In this document: in pieces, positions 48,808 to 57,854 of the stretch | Position numbering within the stretch: the stretch's first letter is position 1 | Layout: every line of letters starts with the position of its first letter | Assembly (NCBI GenBank): GCA_934436435.1 | Contig: CAKSAN010000004.1 | Location: 62,001 to 126,000 of the forward strand | Origin: an uncultured Acetatifactor sp. | GTDB lineage: Bacteria > Bacillota > Clostridia > Lachnospirales > Lachnospiraceae | DNA: 64,000 bases | Direction of reading: 5' to 3' | The notes under the pieces: generated by a model | The model's input: the letters and a program-made list of their open reading frames with translations, nothing else | Told to the model about the DNA's origin: nothing | Databases searched by the model: none | Program-made: the position numbers and the translations under genes

Positions 48808-49716
48808 ATGGCACTGGTAGGAAAAAACAGTGAGAAGAACAATCAGAGTCTGATGCAGCTGATCCGCAGGGCTCATGGCCTTGTGGAGAATCCGGATCTG
48901 GAGAAACACAGACAATCCCAGGATCATATCGGAGAACTGCTCAGCAACAATAAAGAGATCCAATACCGTCCCGTGGACATTGAAGGGATGGAGGCGGAGT
49001 GGGTCAGTGTGAACCGCGCCCACATGAAAAAATATGTGATCCTGCACTGCCACGGTGGCGGTTATTCCACCGGCAGCAGCCTCTATGCCAGAACCCTGAC
49101 CTCGAAGCTGGCTGCGGGAACCTCCATGGACGTGCTGTGTTTTGATTACAGACTGGCACCGGAGCACCCTTATCCGGCCGCCACAGAGGATGCCATGAAA
49201 GCCTGGAACTATCTGATGCTTTTGGGTTACGGAGCAAGAGACGTGATCATTACCGGAGATTCCGCCGGAGGTAATCTGGCACTTTCTCTGGTGCTGAAAT
49301 TAAAAGAGCAGGAACGTCTGCTCCCCAGAGGCATCGTGCTGATGTCTCCATGGACGGATCTCACCGGCGGGGGCAAGACCTTCCAGACCAAGGCGGAGCT
49401 GGATCCGGTGCTGGATAGTGAGTACATCGACCGTATGACGAAGGCTTACGCACCGGACATGGATCTGACGGATCCTTATATTTCTCCGCTATATGGAGAC
49501 TTTCACGGCTTCCCGCCCGTCTATATTCAGGTGGGAGAGAACGAGATCCTGTTAGATGATTCCCTGCGATTATATAAGAATCTGATCAAAGCAGGGGTAG
49601 CTGCCCATATCGACCGTTTCCCCGGAATGTGGCATGTTTTTCAGATGTCACCCTTCAAAAAGGCCGGTGAGGCCATGGATAAAAATGCGGAATTCATCTA
49701 TTCTGTGTGCAGGTAA
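48808..49716 (+). CDS. HSL-family alpha/beta-hydrolase (esterase)
   Basis: The protein has 302 residues. The oxyanion-hole motif HCHGGGYSTGSS (about 82), nucleophile motif GDSAGGNLALS (Ser about 151), a Glu/Asp in VGENEILLDD (about 249) and the catalytic His in MWHVF (about 275) form a complete hormone-sensitive-lipase type site. It hydrolyses short acyl esters in the cytosol (no signal peptide). AGGAGG lies 7 nt before the ATG. As the third gene in the acyltransferase unit it could reverse or edit the acyl transfer; this is inferred from the neighbourhood. Confidence 0.88.
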   Translation: MALVGKNSEKNNQSLMQLIRRAHGLVENPDLEKHRQSQDHIGELLSNNKEIQYRPVDIEGMEAEWVSVNRAHMKKYVILHCHGGGYSTGSSLYARTLTSKLAAGTSMDVLCFDYRLAPEHPYPAATEDAMKAWNYLMLLGYGARDVIITGDSAGGNLALSLVLKLKEQERLLPRGIVLMSPWTDLTGGGKTFQTKAELDPVLDSEYIDRMTKAYAPDMDLTDPYISPLYGDFHGFPPVYIQVGENEILLDDSLRLYKNLIKAGVAAHIDRFPGMWHVFQMSPFKKAGEAMDKNAEFIYSVCR

Positions 49717-49799
49717 GAAAATTTGGCTAATTTTTTCGAATTCGGGAAAAGGATTTTCCGGACAGGCACAGAATATTAGAAGTAGGGGCAGGAGGAACT

Positions 49800-50804
49800 A
49801 TGACGATCAGAGAAAGCTTGGAACAGTGGGAAAAGGATTATTTAAGTCCATATGCATCATTGAGTGTGAATTCCAAAGGGCGTCTGAGGCCGGAGGAACA
49901 GTGTGACATCAGGCCGGTGTTTCAGAGAGACAGAGACCGTATTATCCATTGCAAGGCCTTCCGCAGGCTGAAGGATAAGACACAGGTATTTCTGACGCCC
50001 GAGGGCGACCATTACCGTACCAGACTGACACATACGCTGGAGGTATCCCAGACGGCCAGAACCATAGCCAAGGCCTTAAAGCTGAACGAGGATCTGGTGG
50101 AAGCCATTGCGCTGGGACACGATCTGGGGCACACGCCTTTCGGACATGCCGGAGAGCGTGCACTGAACAGAGTATGCCCGTTTGGCTTCGAACATGCCGA
50201 GCAGAGCGTCCGCACGGTGGACATTCTGGAGAAGGACGGCAAGGGACTGAACCTGACCTATGAGGTGCGTGACGGTATCCGGAACCACCAGACCATCGGC
50301 AAACCCCACACTCTGGAAGGCAAGATCGTCAGACTTTCCGATAAAATAGCCTATATTCATCACGATATGGACGATGCCATCCGCGGAGGGATCCTCACGG
50401 AAGCAGATGTGCCCAAGGACATCTGTGAAGTGATTGGCAGCAGTCCCACCGAGAGACTGGATCACTTTATCCATGACATCGTGACCAACAGCATGGACAA
50501 GGGAGACATCCTGATGTCTGAGCCGGTGGCGGAAGCCATGACGAAGATCAGACAGTTCATGTTTGAGAGAGTTTACAAGAATCCGGTAGCCAAGAGTGAA
50601 GAGGGAAAAGCAGAGATGCTGATGGAGACACTGTATCAGCATTTCCTGAAGCATCTGGATGATCTGCCGGAAGAGTACCTGAACCTCCTTTCCGTGGGAG
50701 AACCCAGAGAGAAGGTTGTCTGCGATTATGTGGGGGCTATGACGGATCGTTTTGCCATAGCGGTATACGAGGATATCTACATACCGAAATCCTGGCAGAG
50801 ATAG
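49800..50804 (+). CDS. dgt: dGTP triphosphohydrolase-like HD protein
   Basis: The protein has 334 residues. The Dgt-type HD site is complete: RRLKDKTQVFLTPEGDHYRTRLTHTLEV, then EAIALGHDLGHTPFGHAGE, and the later HHDMDDAI. The family converts dGTP (or other dNTPs) to the nucleoside and triphosphate, controlling dNTP pools. AGGAGG precedes the ATG by 6 nt. It lies 28 nt before dnaG, so it is part of the replication/sigma-factor operon, an arrangement common in Clostridia. Confidence 0.93.
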   Translation: MTIRESLEQWEKDYLSPYASLSVNSKGRLRPEEQCDIRPVFQRDRDRIIHCKAFRRLKDKTQVFLTPEGDHYRTRLTHTLEVSQTARTIAKALKLNEDLVEAIALGHDLGHTPFGHAGERALNRVCPFGFEHAEQSVRTVDILEKDGKGLNLTYEVRDGIRNHQTIGKPHTLEGKIVRLSDKIAYIHHDMDDAIRGGILTEADVPKDICEVIGSSPTERLDHFIHDIVTNSMDKGDILMSEPVAEAMTKIRQFMFERVYKNPVAKSEEGKAEMLMETLYQHFLKHLDDLPEEYLNLLSVGEPREKVVCDYVGAMTDRFAIAVYEDIYIPKSWQR

Positions 50805-50832
50805 GCACAAGACAAAATAGGAGTTTAAAAAC

Positions 50833-52605
50833 GTGTATTACCCCGAAGAACTGGTAGAAGAAGTCAGAGCCAGAAATGACATCGTGGATGTGATCTCAGG
50901 CTATGTCTCATTGAAAAAAAAGGGAAGCAACTATTGGGGCTGCTGTCCTTTTCATAACGAAAAAACACCATCCTTTTCGGTGTCTTCGAACAAGCAGATG
51001 TACTATTGCTTTGGATGTCATGCCAGCGGTAATGTATATACGTTTCTCATGAAATATGAAAACGATACCTTCCCGGAGGCTATCAAAATTCTGGCGGACC
51101 GCGCCGGAGTAAAGCTTCCCGAGGTAGAGGAGACACCGGAACAGAAGAAAAAAGCAGGAAAGCGCATGCGGCTTCTGGAAGTCAACAAGGAAGCAGCAAA
51201 ATATTTTTACTATATGTTGCGAAATCCTCAGGGAGAAGTGGGAATGCGGTATCTGACGGGACGGAAACTGACCGATGAGACCATGCACCATTTCGGGCTG
51301 GGGTACGCCGGGAAAAACGGCGAACAGGTGGTACAGTACCTGCGGAAAAAAGGATTCACGGATGAAGAGATCAAGGATTCCGGGCTGGCAATGTTCTCCG
51401 AGCAACGGGGATTGCGGAGTCAGTTCTGGAACCGTGTCATGTTCCCCATACAGGACATCAACCACCGGGTCATCGGCTTCGGCGGCAGAGTCATGGGAGA
51501 TGGGGAACCGAAATACCTGAATTCCCCGGAGACCATGATCTTCGATAAGAGGCGGAACCTCTACGGGCTGAATTTCGCAAGGACCGCCCGGACGGGCAAC
51601 ATTATTCTGTGCGAGGGCTACATGGATGTGATCGCCATGCATCAGGCGGGCTTCACACAGGCAGTGGCATCTCTGGGAACGGCATTTACGGTGGAACAGG
51701 CGAATCTTTTGCACCGCTATGCGGAAAATATTCTGCTGGCCTACGACAGCGACGGTGCCGGAACCAAGGCGGCGCTCCGCGGTATCGGTATCTTGAGAGA
51801 AGCGGGACTTACCGGTAAGGTCATTAACATGCGGCCCTACAAGGATCCGGATGAATTTATCAAGAATCTGGGAAAAGAAGCATTTCAGGAACGCATCGAT
51901 CAGGCGGAGAACAGCTTTTATTTTGAGATCCGCATCCTGAGTGAACAATACGATCAGAGCGATCCGGAGCAGAGGACGAAGTTTCACCGGGAGATTGCAC
52001 AGAAGCTGTGTGAGTTCTCGGAAGATCTGGAACGGGAGAACTATTTACAGGCCATTGCGGAGAAATACATGATCCGCCCGGATGATCTGCGGAAGATGGT
52101 CGTCGGCTATGCTTCCCAGACGGGAATCGCCAAACCGATCCCCCGACCCCGCAGCGGAGTCCAGAACAAGAGCGATCCGTCGGAGAACGGGCGGAGAGCC
52201 CAGAGGCTCCTGATTACATGGATCGGGGATGATCCTTCCCTGTACACGATCGTGCGTAAGTACATTTCTCTGGAGGATTTCACAGAGGAACTGTATCGCA
52301 AAGTGGCGGAGCGGATGTTCGCGGAGCTGGACGTGGGTCAGTTCCAGCCGGCAGGGATCATCAGCATGTTTGAGGACGAGGAAGAACAGCGGCAGGCGGC
52401 GGAACTGTTCCACACCACACTTCCGGAATTGTCCACCAGACAGGAGAGAGAAAAAGCCTTTCACGACATTCTGGTGTCGGTCAAACGCAACAGCTACCAG
52501 TATTACATGGCGCAGCTGGGAACGGATGTCAACGCGGTAAAAAAAGCGGTGGAAGGCAAAAAAGCACTGGAAGAACTGCAAAGAGCCCATATTTCTCTGG
52601 AATAA
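50833..52605 (+). CDS. dnaG: DNA primase
   Basis: The protein has 590 residues and starts with a GTG, supported by TAGGAG 9 nt upstream and the family start YYPEELVEEVRARNDIVDVISGYV. The CHC2 zinc finger (CCPFHNEKTPSFSV...YYCFGCHASGN, about 37-65) is followed by the TOPRIM core: ILCEGYMDVIAMHQAG and LAYDSDGAGTKAAL. The C-terminal helicase-binding domain is present from about 430. It makes RNA primers for replication. It stands between dgt and sigA, the classic macromolecular-synthesis arrangement. Confidence 0.97.
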   Translation: MYYPEELVEEVRARNDIVDVISGYVSLKKKGSNYWGCCPFHNEKTPSFSVSSNKQMYYCFGCHASGNVYTFLMKYENDTFPEAIKILADRAGVKLPEVEETPEQKKKAGKRMRLLEVNKEAAKYFYYMLRNPQGEVGMRYLTGRKLTDETMHHFGLGYAGKNGEQVVQYLRKKGFTDEEIKDSGLAMFSEQRGLRSQFWNRVMFPIQDINHRVIGFGGRVMGDGEPKYLNSPETMIFDKRRNLYGLNFARTARTGNIILCEGYMDVIAMHQAGFTQAVASLGTAFTVEQANLLHRYAENILLAYDSDGAGTKAALRGIGILREAGLTGKVINMRPYKDPDEFIKNLGKEAFQERIDQAENSFYFEIRILSEQYDQSDPEQRTKFHREIAQKLCEFSEDLERENYLQAIAEKYMIRPDDLRKMVVGYASQTGIAKPIPRPRSGVQNKSDPSENGRRAQRLLITWIGDDPSLYTIVRKYISLEDFTEELYRKVAERMFAELDVGQFQPAGIISMFEDEEEQRQAAELFHTTLPELSTRQEREKAFHDILVSVKRNSYQYYMAQLGTDVNAVKKAVEGKKALEELQRAHISLE

Positions 52606-52685
52606 TGGGATTTGGACTTCCGATAGTTATAAAAAATACAAAATATGGCTATAAATAATGGCAATGAAAGGATGGAACCACGAAA

Positions 52686-53798
52686 ATGGATGAAAACACA
52701 CAGGCAAAATTTGCGGAGAAGATAAAAGAGCTCCTGAATATGGCGAAAAAGAAAAAGAATGTGCTGGAGTATCAGGAAATTAATGACTTCTTCGCGGACA
52801 TGCCTCTGGAAGAGGAACAGATGGAGAAGGTTCTGGAATATCTGGACCAGAACAACGTGGACGTACTGCGTATTACCGACGACGATGATGTGGATGATGA
52901 GGAGATCATTCTGACGGACGAGGACGAAGTGGATGTGGAGAACATCGACCTGTCCGTACCCGAAGGTGTCAGCATCGAAGATCCCGTCCGCATGTATCTG
53001 AAGGAGATCGGTAAGGTTCCTCTGTTAAGTGCGGAGGAAGAGATCGAACTGGCCCAGAGAATGGAAGAGGGCGATCAGGAGGCGAAGAAGCGTCTGGCAG
53101 AAGCCAACTTGCGTCTGGTAGTCAGCATTGCCAAGAGATATGTGGGCCGTGGAATGCTGTTCCTCGATCTGATTCAGGAAGGTAACTTAGGTCTGATCAA
53201 GGCCGTGGAAAAATTCGATTACCGTAAGGGATATAAGTTCTCCACCTATGCTACCTGGTGGATCCGTCAGGCCATCACCAGAGCCATTGCGGATCAGGCG
53301 AGAACCATCCGTATCCCCGTGCATATGGTAGAGACCATCAACAAACTGATCCGCGTGAGCAGACAGCTGCTGCAGGAGCTGGGAAGAGAACCGACCCCCG
53401 AAGAGATCGCAGCAGAGATGAACATGCCGGTAGACAGAGTGCGTGAGATCTTAAAGATCAGTCAGGAACCCGTTTCCCTGGAGACTCCTATCGGTGAAGA
53501 GGAAGACAGCCATCTGGGCGACTTTATTCAGGACGACAATGTACCGGTTCCCTCCGATGCAGCGGCATTTACCCTGCTGAAAGAGCAGCTGGTAGAGGTA
53601 CTGGGCACTCTGACAGAGAGAGAGCAGAAGGTACTGAGACTTCGTTTCGGCCTGGATGACGGACGTGCCCGTACTCTGGAAGAGGTAGGACGGGAATTCA
53701 ACGTTACCCGTGAGCGTATCCGTCAGATCGAAGCAAAGGCTCTGAGAAAATTACGTCATCCCAGCCGCAGCCGCAAGCTGAAGGATTATCTGGATTAA
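52686..53798 (+). CDS. sigA: Primary sigma factor (sigma A)
   Basis: The protein has 370 residues. It has an acidic region 1.1/1.2 ([27 protein letters not shown], then [22 protein letters not shown]). Region 2 carries [60 protein letters not shown], which binds core polymerase and melts the -10. Region 4 [36 protein letters not shown] binds the -35. It is the housekeeping sigma factor, consistent with the TTGACA/TATAAT promoters seen across the window. Its stop overlaps the trmK start by one base. Confidence 0.98.
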   Translation: MDENTQAKFAEKIKELLNMAKKKKNVLEYQEINDFFADMPLEEEQMEKVLEYLDQNNVDVLRITDDDDVDDEEIILTDEDEVDVENIDLSVPEGVSIEDPVRMYLKEIGKVPLLSAEEEIELAQRMEEGDQEAKKRLAEANLRLVVSIAKRYVGRGMLFLDLIQEGNLGLIKAVEKFDYRKGYKFSTYATWWIRQAITRAIADQARTIRIPVHMVETINKLIRVSRQLLQELGREPTPEEIAAEMNMPVDRVREILKISQEPVSLETPIGEEEDSHLGDFIQDDNVPVPSDAAAFTLLKEQLVEVLGTLTEREQKVLRLRFGLDDGRARTLEEVGREFNVTRERIRQIEAKALRKLRHPSRSRKLKDYLD

Positions 53799-54583
53799 TG
53801 GCGGAAATCGTATTATCCAATAGAATGCAGGCATTAACAGACATGGTCACTCCCGGCACTGTGATAACAGATGTGGGGTGTGACCATGGTTTTGTATCTG
53901 TGTATCTGGTGCAGAAGGGCATTTCCCCGCGGGTGATCGCCATGGATGTCCGCTCCGGCCCGCTGGAACATGCCAGAGAGCATATCCGGGAATACGGTCT
54001 GGAACACAGCATAGAGACAAGACTTTCCGACGGCCTGCACAGCCTGAAGACCGGGGAGGCTGCCGGGATGATCTGTGCCGGAATGGGCGGTCCTCTCATG
54101 GAGAAGATTCTTACCGAAGGAAGACAACAGGCGAGAAGCTTTCAGGAACTGATCTTACAGCCCCAGTCGGAGATACCGCACTTTCGGGCATTCCTGAGGG
54201 AAGAAGGATATCTTCTGACAGATGAGAATATCATCTATGAAGAAGGAAAATATTATTTTATGATGAAGGTGCGCTGGCTGGGCGATGCGTCGGACGAAAC
54301 GGTGCGGCAGCAGGTCAGGGATTCCTGGAGAGCGGATGCCGCAGATTCCGTATTGGCGGAACAGTTCGGACCGTTATTGTTATCCCGCAGGGATCCGCTG
54401 CTTTCGGATTATCTGGAATGGCAGCTTGCGGAACACAGGCAGATCGCGGAACGGCTGGAGCGGAAAGCGGATGCGGACAATCCGAGAACCGCACGCCGCA
54501 GGCAGGAGATCACGGAAGAGATCACACTGCTTACCCGTGCACTGGAGTGGTACGATAATGGTAAGGAACCGGATTGCATTTAA
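53798..54583 (+). CDS. trmK: tRNA (adenine-22-N1)-methyltransferase
   Basis: The protein has 261 residues. The SAM-binding motif is VITDVGCDHGFVSVYLVQKGISPRVIAMDV, followed by ETRLSDGLHSL and the motif IV region AGMICAGMGGPLMEKIL (NPPY-like position). A coiled C-terminal segment follows (WQLAEHRQIAERLERKADADN). This is the TrmK/YqfN family, which methylates A22 of some tRNAs. sigA-trmK order is typical of Firmicutes. The ATG overlaps the sigA stop (TAATG), so translation is coupled. Confidence 0.9.
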   Translation: MAEIVLSNRMQALTDMVTPGTVITDVGCDHGFVSVYLVQKGISPRVIAMDVRSGPLEHAREHIREYGLEHSIETRLSDGLHSLKTGEAAGMICAGMGGPLMEKILTEGRQQARSFQELILQPQSEIPHFRAFLREEGYLLTDENIIYEEGKYYFMMKVRWLGDASDETVRQQVRDSWRADAADSVLAEQFGPLLLSRRDPLLSDYLEWQLAEHRQIAERLERKADADNPRTARRRQEITEEITLLTRALEWYDNGKEPDCI

Positions 54584-54630
54584 AAAATAAGACCTGTAAA
54601 AGCAGATTACAGAAGGACAGGGTGAGAAAA

Positions 54631-56286
54631 ATGATCACAGTGAAGATAAACGGGGAAGAGAGACAGTATCCTCAGGGGGCGACCTACGAGGATGTGGCCA
54701 ACGATTACCAGCAGGAGTACGAGAACCTGATCGCTCTGGCGGCCAGAGACGGTAAGATCAGAGAACTGTTCAAGAAGCTGACAAAGGATTGTGAGGTCAC
54801 CTTTTTTACCTTGAAGGATGACGTGGGCAACAAGACCTATGTGCGTTCCGCAACGATGCTGTTTTTGAAGGCGGTATTTGACGTCTTCGGCAGAGAAGCG
54901 GCCCAGAGCTGTCGTGTGGAATTTGCCATCGGCAACGGTTCTTATATCTCTCCCGGAGGAGAGTTTGGGGCTACGGCGGACAATGCGGCGAAGATCCGTG
55001 ACAGAATGCGGGAACTGGTGGCGGCAAAGACACCTTTCCTGAAAAGGTCCTATTCGCTGGACAATGCCATGGAACTGTTCCATACGGAAGGCATGAAGGA
55101 TAAGGAAAAGTTGTTCCGCTACCGCAGAGGTTCTTTCGTGAACATCTATGAGATGGACGGTTATTATGATTACTACTACGGTTATATGCTGCCCAATGCC
55201 GGCTATGTAAAATGGTTCGATGTCATAGCGTATGATGAAGGCTTTATGCTCCTGTTACCGGATAAAAGTGAACCCACGCAGGTGAAACCTTTTGAGGAGC
55301 GGAAAATGTTGTTCCAAACCCTCAAAGAATCAGAGGAATGGGGCAGGAAGGTCGGCATTGAGACCGTGGGAGATCTGAACGACCAGATCTGCCGTGGCTC
55401 CTTAAGTGAACTGATTCTGGTACAGGAAGCGGAGCAGGAGCGTAAGATCGGTGAGATTGCAAAGGACATTGCAGGCAGAGGCGGCGTCAAGTTCGTCATG
55501 ATCGCGGGGCCTTCTTCCTCCGGCAAGACCAGTTTCTCCCACAGACTGTCCATTCAGTTAAAGACGCTGGGTAAGACTCCTCATCCCATCGGACTGGATG
55601 ATTATTTTGTGGACAGAGAGTTCACTCCCAGAGATGAAAACGGGGATTACAATTTCGAATGTCTGGAAGCCATTGACGTGAAGCAGTTTAATGACGATAT
55701 GTGCAGACTGCTGGCCGGAGAACGGGTGGAACTGCCGTCCTTCAACTTCAAGACCGGAAAGCGGGAGTACAAGGGCAATTTCAAACAGCTGGGACCGGAC
55801 GATATTCTGGTCATCGAGGGAATCCACGGACTGAATGAGAAGACTTCCTATGCACTTCCCGAGGAGAGCAAATACAAGATCTACATCAGTGCGCTGACCA
55901 ATATCAACATTGATGAGCACAACCGTATTCCCACCACCGACGGCAGACTCCTCCGCCGTATGGTCAGAGATGCCAGAACCAGAGGTGCGGATGCGAGACG
56001 CACCATCGGCATGTGGGCTTCCGTGCGCCGGGGAGAGGAGCAGAATATTTTCCCGTTCCAGGAGGATGCGGATGCCATGTTCAATTCCGTACTGATTTAT
56101 GAGTTGGCGGTCTTAAAGCAGTTCGCGGAGCCGTTATTGTTCCAGATCGACAAGGGAGAACCGGAATATTACGAGGCCAAGAGACTGTTGAAGTTTTTAG
56201 AATATTTCCTGGGTGTGACCAGTGAAAGCCTTCCCAACAACTCCCTGTGCAGAGAATTCGTGGGCGGAAGCTGCTTCAACGTGTAA
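54631..56286 (+). CDS. TGS/ThrRS-like domain fused to uridine-kinase-type nucleoside kinase
   Basis: From the ATG at 54631 (GGTGAG upstream) the protein has 551 residues. An N-terminal TGS domain (ITVKINGEERQYPQGATYEDVA) is followed by a region like the second domain of threonyl-tRNA synthetase (HTEGMKDKEKLFRYRRGSFVNIYEMDGYYDYYYGYM). The C-terminal half is a P-loop kinase of the phosphoribulokinase/uridine kinase family: VMIAGPSSSGKTSFSHRLSIQL (about 291-) and PIGLDDYFVDREFTP. It may phosphorylate a nucleoside using a domain set borrowed from tRNA synthetases. The stop codon lies inside the terminal repeat of the palindromic element at 56281. Confidence 0.88.
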   Translation: MITVKINGEERQYPQGATYEDVANDYQQEYENLIALAARDGKIRELFKKLTKDCEVTFFTLKDDVGNKTYVRSATMLFLKAVFDVFGREAAQSCRVEFAIGNGSYISPGGEFGATADNAAKIRDRMRELVAAKTPFLKRSYSLDNAMELFHTEGMKDKEKLFRYRRGSFVNIYEMDGYYDYYYGYMLPNAGYVKWFDVIAYDEGFMLLLPDKSEPTQVKPFEERKMLFQTLKESEEWGRKVGIETVGDLNDQICRGSLSELILVQEAEQERKIGEIAKDIAGRGGVKFVMIAGPSSSGKTSFSHRLSIQLKTLGKTPHPIGLDDYFVDREFTPRDENGDYNFECLEAIDVKQFNDDMCRLLAGERVELPSFNFKTGKREYKGNFKQLGPDDILVIEGIHGLNEKTSYALPEESKYKIYISALTNINIDEHNRIPTTDGRLLRRMVRDARTRGADARRTIGMWASVRRGEEQNIFPFQEDADAMFNSVLIYELAVLKQFAEPLLFQIDKGEPEYYEAKRLLKFLEYFLGVTSESLPNNSLCREFVGGSCFNV

Positions 56287-56435
56287 ACTATTCAGAGTCA
56301 TGCGAATCGGACATATACGTCGAATGCTTGCATTCGTAAGGATATGTCCGATTCGGTATGACGAAGTAACCACATGAGCAAAAAGTAAGCATCGTCAGAT
56401 GCGATTTTGCGAATGGGGTTCTGAATAGTTTACAC
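56281..56435. repeat. Palindromic element with 16-bp terminal repeats (MITE-like)
   Basis: This 155-bp element begins GTGTAAACTATTCAGA and ends with its exact complement (56420-56435). Inside, a 14-bp perfect inverted repeat (CGAATCGGACATAT at 56303-56316 and its complement at 56342-56355) encloses CGAATGC/GCATTCG. A further GCATC/GATGC hairpin lies at 56389-56402. It overlaps the kinase stop codon. Its right end is shared with the short palindrome at 12985-13019. No coding region and no clear target-site duplication were found. Confidence 0.75.
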
Positions 56436-56457
56436 GGGAATTTGCGTGATATTTTCC

Positions 56458-56486
56458 TTGCTTTTTTTATTTGGAAAAGATATAAT
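56458..56486 (+). promoter_or_regulatory. Sigma-A promoter for RNase P RNA
   Basis: TTGCTT, a 17-bp spacer and a perfect TATAAT; transcription would begin about 56493, at the RNA's 5' end. Confidence 0.8.
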
Positions 56487-56492
56487 CGAACG

Positions 56493-56835
56493 GGTGTAAG
56501 TAAGATAGATGATCGCGGCTGCTTTATGCAGGTGAGGAAAGTCCGGGCTTCACAGGGCAGGATGCCAGATAACGTCTGGTGGAGGTGACTCCAAGGCTAG
56601 TGCAACAGAAATATACCGCCGGCTTCATGCCGGTAAGGGTGGAAAGGCAGTGTAAGAGACTACCGTCCGGCTGGTAACAGACGGAGCCATGTAAACCCCA
56701 TCCGAAGCAAGACCAAACAGAGAGCGATAGGCCGGCCCGGTCTGCTTTCAGGTAGGTCGCTTGATGCGGCTGGTGACAGCCGTACTAGATAGATGATCGT
56801 CAGATACAGAACTCGGCTTATTTTTTGCTTACACC
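56493..56835 (+). ncRNA. rnpB: RNase P RNA
   Basis: Universal RNase P RNA signatures are present: GAGGAAAGTCCGGGCT near the 5' end, GGTAAGGGTGGAAAGGCAG-type P8/P9 region, and ACAGAACTCGGCTTA near the 3' end. The ends pair (GGTGTAAG at 56493-56500 with CTTACACC at 56828-56835). The layout appears closer to the ancestral A type than the Bacillus B type. It is the catalytic subunit that trims tRNA 5' ends. Exact ends are estimated from the promoter and pairing. Confidence 0.95.
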
Positions 56836-56846
56836 TTTTGAGAAAA

Positions 56847-56875
56847 ATGCGGACTGCGGATGCGGTCCGTTTTCT
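56847..56875 (+). terminator. Probable rnpB terminator
   Basis: CGGAC and GTCCG with additional GC pairs around them form a modest hairpin followed by TTTTCTG. It is weaker than other terminators in the window. Confidence 0.45.
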
Positions 56876-56918
56876 GTTGTAGTACACTATAATGCAGAGC
56901 AGGTTTCGCGGAGAAGTT

Positions 56919-57707
56919 ATGGAGAAAAAAGAGAAAAAGAGGATAAAAGGAATCGCTGTGATATTGGGCTGTCTGTTACTTTTCACCGGCTGTGGGGAAA
57001 ATGGCAGGAGTGAGGGAAATGTCGCCACGGAGACCACAGGACAGAAGTCTTCGGAAGAAAACAGCGGCAGGGGGCAGGCTGACACAGGAATGGAATTTAC
57101 GGAACTACCAGTGCAGGAGGAACGGAAGCTGACGGAGACGGATCTGCGTGTATTGCGATCCATGGTGCAGATTCAGGCGGGAGATTTGCAGGGCAGCGGG
57201 GTGATCTATGAGGAAGATGAGAACACTCTGCTGGTCGCCACGGCGGGGCATGTGCTGGCTCATGACATCGGAGAGGTGCAGGTGACGTTCCAAGATGGAA
57301 GACAGGTGACGGCCACCGGCACGAAGACAGCAGACAGTTGTGATCTGGCATTTCTGTGGGTGGACAAGACGGAGTTGTCGGAAGAAACATGGAAAGCCTG
57401 CCTGCCGGTGCAGACGGACCGGGAGATATTCGACGCTCTTAAGGAGTACGACGATGTATGGATGTACGGCGGAGAGAGCGGTGTGCCGGTCTATGCCTTT
57501 GTGGTGGATCCCTGGATCTACGTGGAGGATTTTGATCAGTATATGCTTCTGTTGCAGGGACTGATCGCCCCCGGAATGTCGGGAGGCGGTGCCTTTACGG
57601 AGGACGGCGTGTTCGTGGGGATCCTGTGTGGCGGCGACGAGGAAGGCAAAGTGGCGGTGGTGCCCTACAGCATGGTCGCGACGGAGGCCCCTGGTTTTAT
57701 CAACTAA
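56919..57707 (+). CDS. Trypsin-like serine protease lipoprotein
   Basis: From the ATG at 56919 (GCGGAG 5 nt upstream) the protein has 262 residues. A lipoprotein signal ends FTGC (Cys about 25), followed by a Ser/Glu-rich spacer. The protease domain shows the triad: His in VATAGHVLAH (about 109), Asp in DSCDLAFLWV (about 141) and Ser in IAPGMSGGGAF (about 221). The gate residues and strand order suggest an S1C/HtrA-like fold but without a PDZ domain. It would act outside the membrane, on unfolded or regulatory proteins. Its neighbours (rnpB and the CobW genes) give no further clue. Confidence 0.85.
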   Translation: MEKKEKKRIKGIAVILGCLLLFTGCGENGRSEGNVATETTGQKSSEENSGRGQADTGMEFTELPVQEERKLTETDLRVLRSMVQIQAGDLQGSGVIYEEDENTLLVATAGHVLAHDIGEVQVTFQDGRQVTATGTKTADSCDLAFLWVDKTELSEETWKACLPVQTDREIFDALKEYDDVWMYGGESGVPVYAFVVDPWIYVEDFDQYMLLLQGLIAPGMSGGGAFTEDGVFVGILCGGDEEGKVAVVPYSMVATEAPGFIN

Positions 57708-57766
57708 GCCCCTCACATTCATAAAAGTGTCTGCTGCGCAGCCAGCGCAGGCCCCTAGTTGATAAA
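57697..57766. repeat. 11-bp inverted repeat over protease stop codon
   Basis: TTTATCAACTA (57697-57707, including the TAA-adjacent end of the gene) and TAGTTGATAAA (57756-57766) are exact complements 48 bp apart, and GGCCCCT-like text flanks both. It may form a long hairpin that ends the transcript, though no T-tract follows the stem directly. Confidence 0.45.
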
Positions 57767-57854
57767 AATTTAATAATCGTTTTATTGACAATACTGTAAA
57801 TATGATAGAAAATAAAAAGGATGGGTTTTTAGAACCAGATTGGAGGAAAAAACA

